Under the pieces are notes generated by a model. It was given only the letters and a program-made list of their open reading frames with translations, ran no database searches and was not told where the DNA came from. Position numbers and translations under genes: made by a program. DNA of 6,064 bases. It comes from Acidobacteriota bacterium. GTDB lineage: Bacteria > Acidobacteriota > Terriglobia > UBA7540. This document shows, in pieces, positions 5,664 through 6,064 of this stretch; position 1 is the first letter of the stretch; the number at the start of each line of letters is the position of its first letter. The DNA lies in the NCBI GenBank assembly GCA_021828225.1, contig JAKASH010000204.1, forward strand, positions 1 to 6,064, read 5' to 3'.

Positions 5664-6064
5664 AAGCGGATTCGTTGGTTCGGTATGAGACTTCCCATCA
5701 GGCGATGGGGACTGTCTTCACGGTGGTTGCTTATGGGTCAAACAGTACCTACCTTGAGGAAGTGACTGGCCAGGTCTTCCGGGAAATCGACCGCCTGGAT
5801 GACCAGATGAGCAACTACAAGCCGGACAGCGAAGTTTCCTCGATCAACCGTGGAGCCTCACGCCGGGCGGTAATTGTCGAGCCAGACCTCTTCAAGCTCA
5901 TTCAGGACTCTCTCCAATATAGCCAGGAAAACGGCGGCGATTTCGATATTACGGTTGGCCCCTTGATGAAGGAGTGGGGATTCTTTCGAGGGCGTGGGCG
6001 CTTTCCGTCTCAGGCGGAACTGGCCCAAGTGCTCAAGCGAATTGGCTATGAGCACGTGAAACTT
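5645..6064 (+). CDS. apbE: FAD:protein FMN transferase (ApbE family), N-terminal part with rearranged 5' end
   Basis: The frame is open from 5639 to the right edge (140 codons from the TTG at 5645), and the gene continues beyond it. ApbE proteins attach FMN from FAD to a Thr/Ser of redox proteins such as Na-translocating NADH dehydrogenase or Rnf subunits, usually in the periplasm. Visible family signs, numbered from the TTG: HQAMGTVFTV (18-27) with the MGT motif, REIDRLDDQMSNYKPDSEVSSIN (46-68, the family's E-x-x-x-S-x-Y-x-x-x-S-E-x-S-x-I-N pattern) and FDITVGPLMKEWGF (100-113). The usual signal peptide lies upstream but in another frame because of the 74-bp repeat. The only start that keeps the whole homologous region is TTG 5645, with AAAGG (5631-5635) 9 nt before it, giving a protein without a signal peptide. 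The catalytic part looks intact; the gene is either recently damaged or re-started as a cytoplasmic form. It lies 182 bp after the oxidoreductase gene. Confidence 0.78.
   Translation, partial: MTLKRQKADSLVRYETSHQAMGTVFTVVAYGSNSTYLEEVTGQVFREIDRLDDQMSNYKPDSEVSSINRGASRRAVIVEPDLFKLIQDSLQYSQENGGDFDITVGPLMKEWGFFRGRGRFPSQAELAQVLKRIGYEHVKL
5665..5702 (+). repeat. 38-bp direct repeat, copy 2
   Basis: Copy 2 encodes ADSLVRYETSHQ and reads straight into the ApbE motif AMGTVFTV, so this copy belongs to the catalytic frame. It begins exactly with the hairpin-arm sequence AGCGGATTCGT seen in copy 1. Confidence 0.9.

Overview
The window looks like a chromosomal segment of a Gram-negative, GC-moderate bacterium. 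An Acidobacteriota-type genome is my best guess, from a Tat-exported Gfo/Idh/MocA oxidoreductase, a bacterial deoxyhypusine-synthase-like protein paired with a pyruvoyl-dependent arginine decarboxylase, and long intergenic gaps. This is an inference from gene content; no rRNA or tRNA is present to settle it.

Layout: (1) 1-386, minus strand: the N-terminal part of an exported serine D-Ala-D-Ala carboxypeptidase (PBP5/S11 type), running off the left edge. (2) 387-926: a 540-bp divergent gap with no convincing gene. (3) 927-1796, plus: a membrane-anchored coiled-coil protein with a C-terminal OmpA-like peptidoglycan-binding domain, followed by mutually exclusive hairpins. (4) 2013-3704, plus: a two-gene polyamine unit, pyruvoyl-dependent arginine decarboxylase then a divergent deoxyhypusine-synthase-like enzyme. 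(5) 3705-4082: a 378-bp gap with a CRP-like palindrome, a weak -10 at fitting distance and a GC-rich leader hairpin. (6) 4083-5462, plus: a Tat-signal Gfo/Idh/MocA NAD(P)-binding oxidoreductase. (7) 5463-6064, plus: the 5' part of an apbE-type FAD:protein FMN transferase, running off the right edge.

The genes form separate themes rather than one system: cell-wall maintenance on the left (carboxypeptidase plus peptidoglycan-tethering OmpA domain), polyamine synthesis in the middle, and exported redox/sugar metabolism on the right. The polyamine pair is a plausible unit: the decarboxylase makes agmatine and the DHS-like enzyme probably performs an NAD-dependent aminobutyl-type transfer on a small amine, because residues that bind spermidine in true DHS are replaced.

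The oddest structure is at the start of apbE. A 38-bp segment is present twice (35/38 identical), 74 bp apart, and this puts the signal-peptide frame out of register with the catalytic frame. The repeat begins exactly at the right arm of a perfect 12-bp hairpin, and the spacer between copies holds a GGTCAAA/TTTGACC palindrome. Removing 74 bp restores a seamless ApbE N-terminus. The signal-peptide frame also lacks a normal start codon. The gene is either decaying or has switched to a new, non-exported start.
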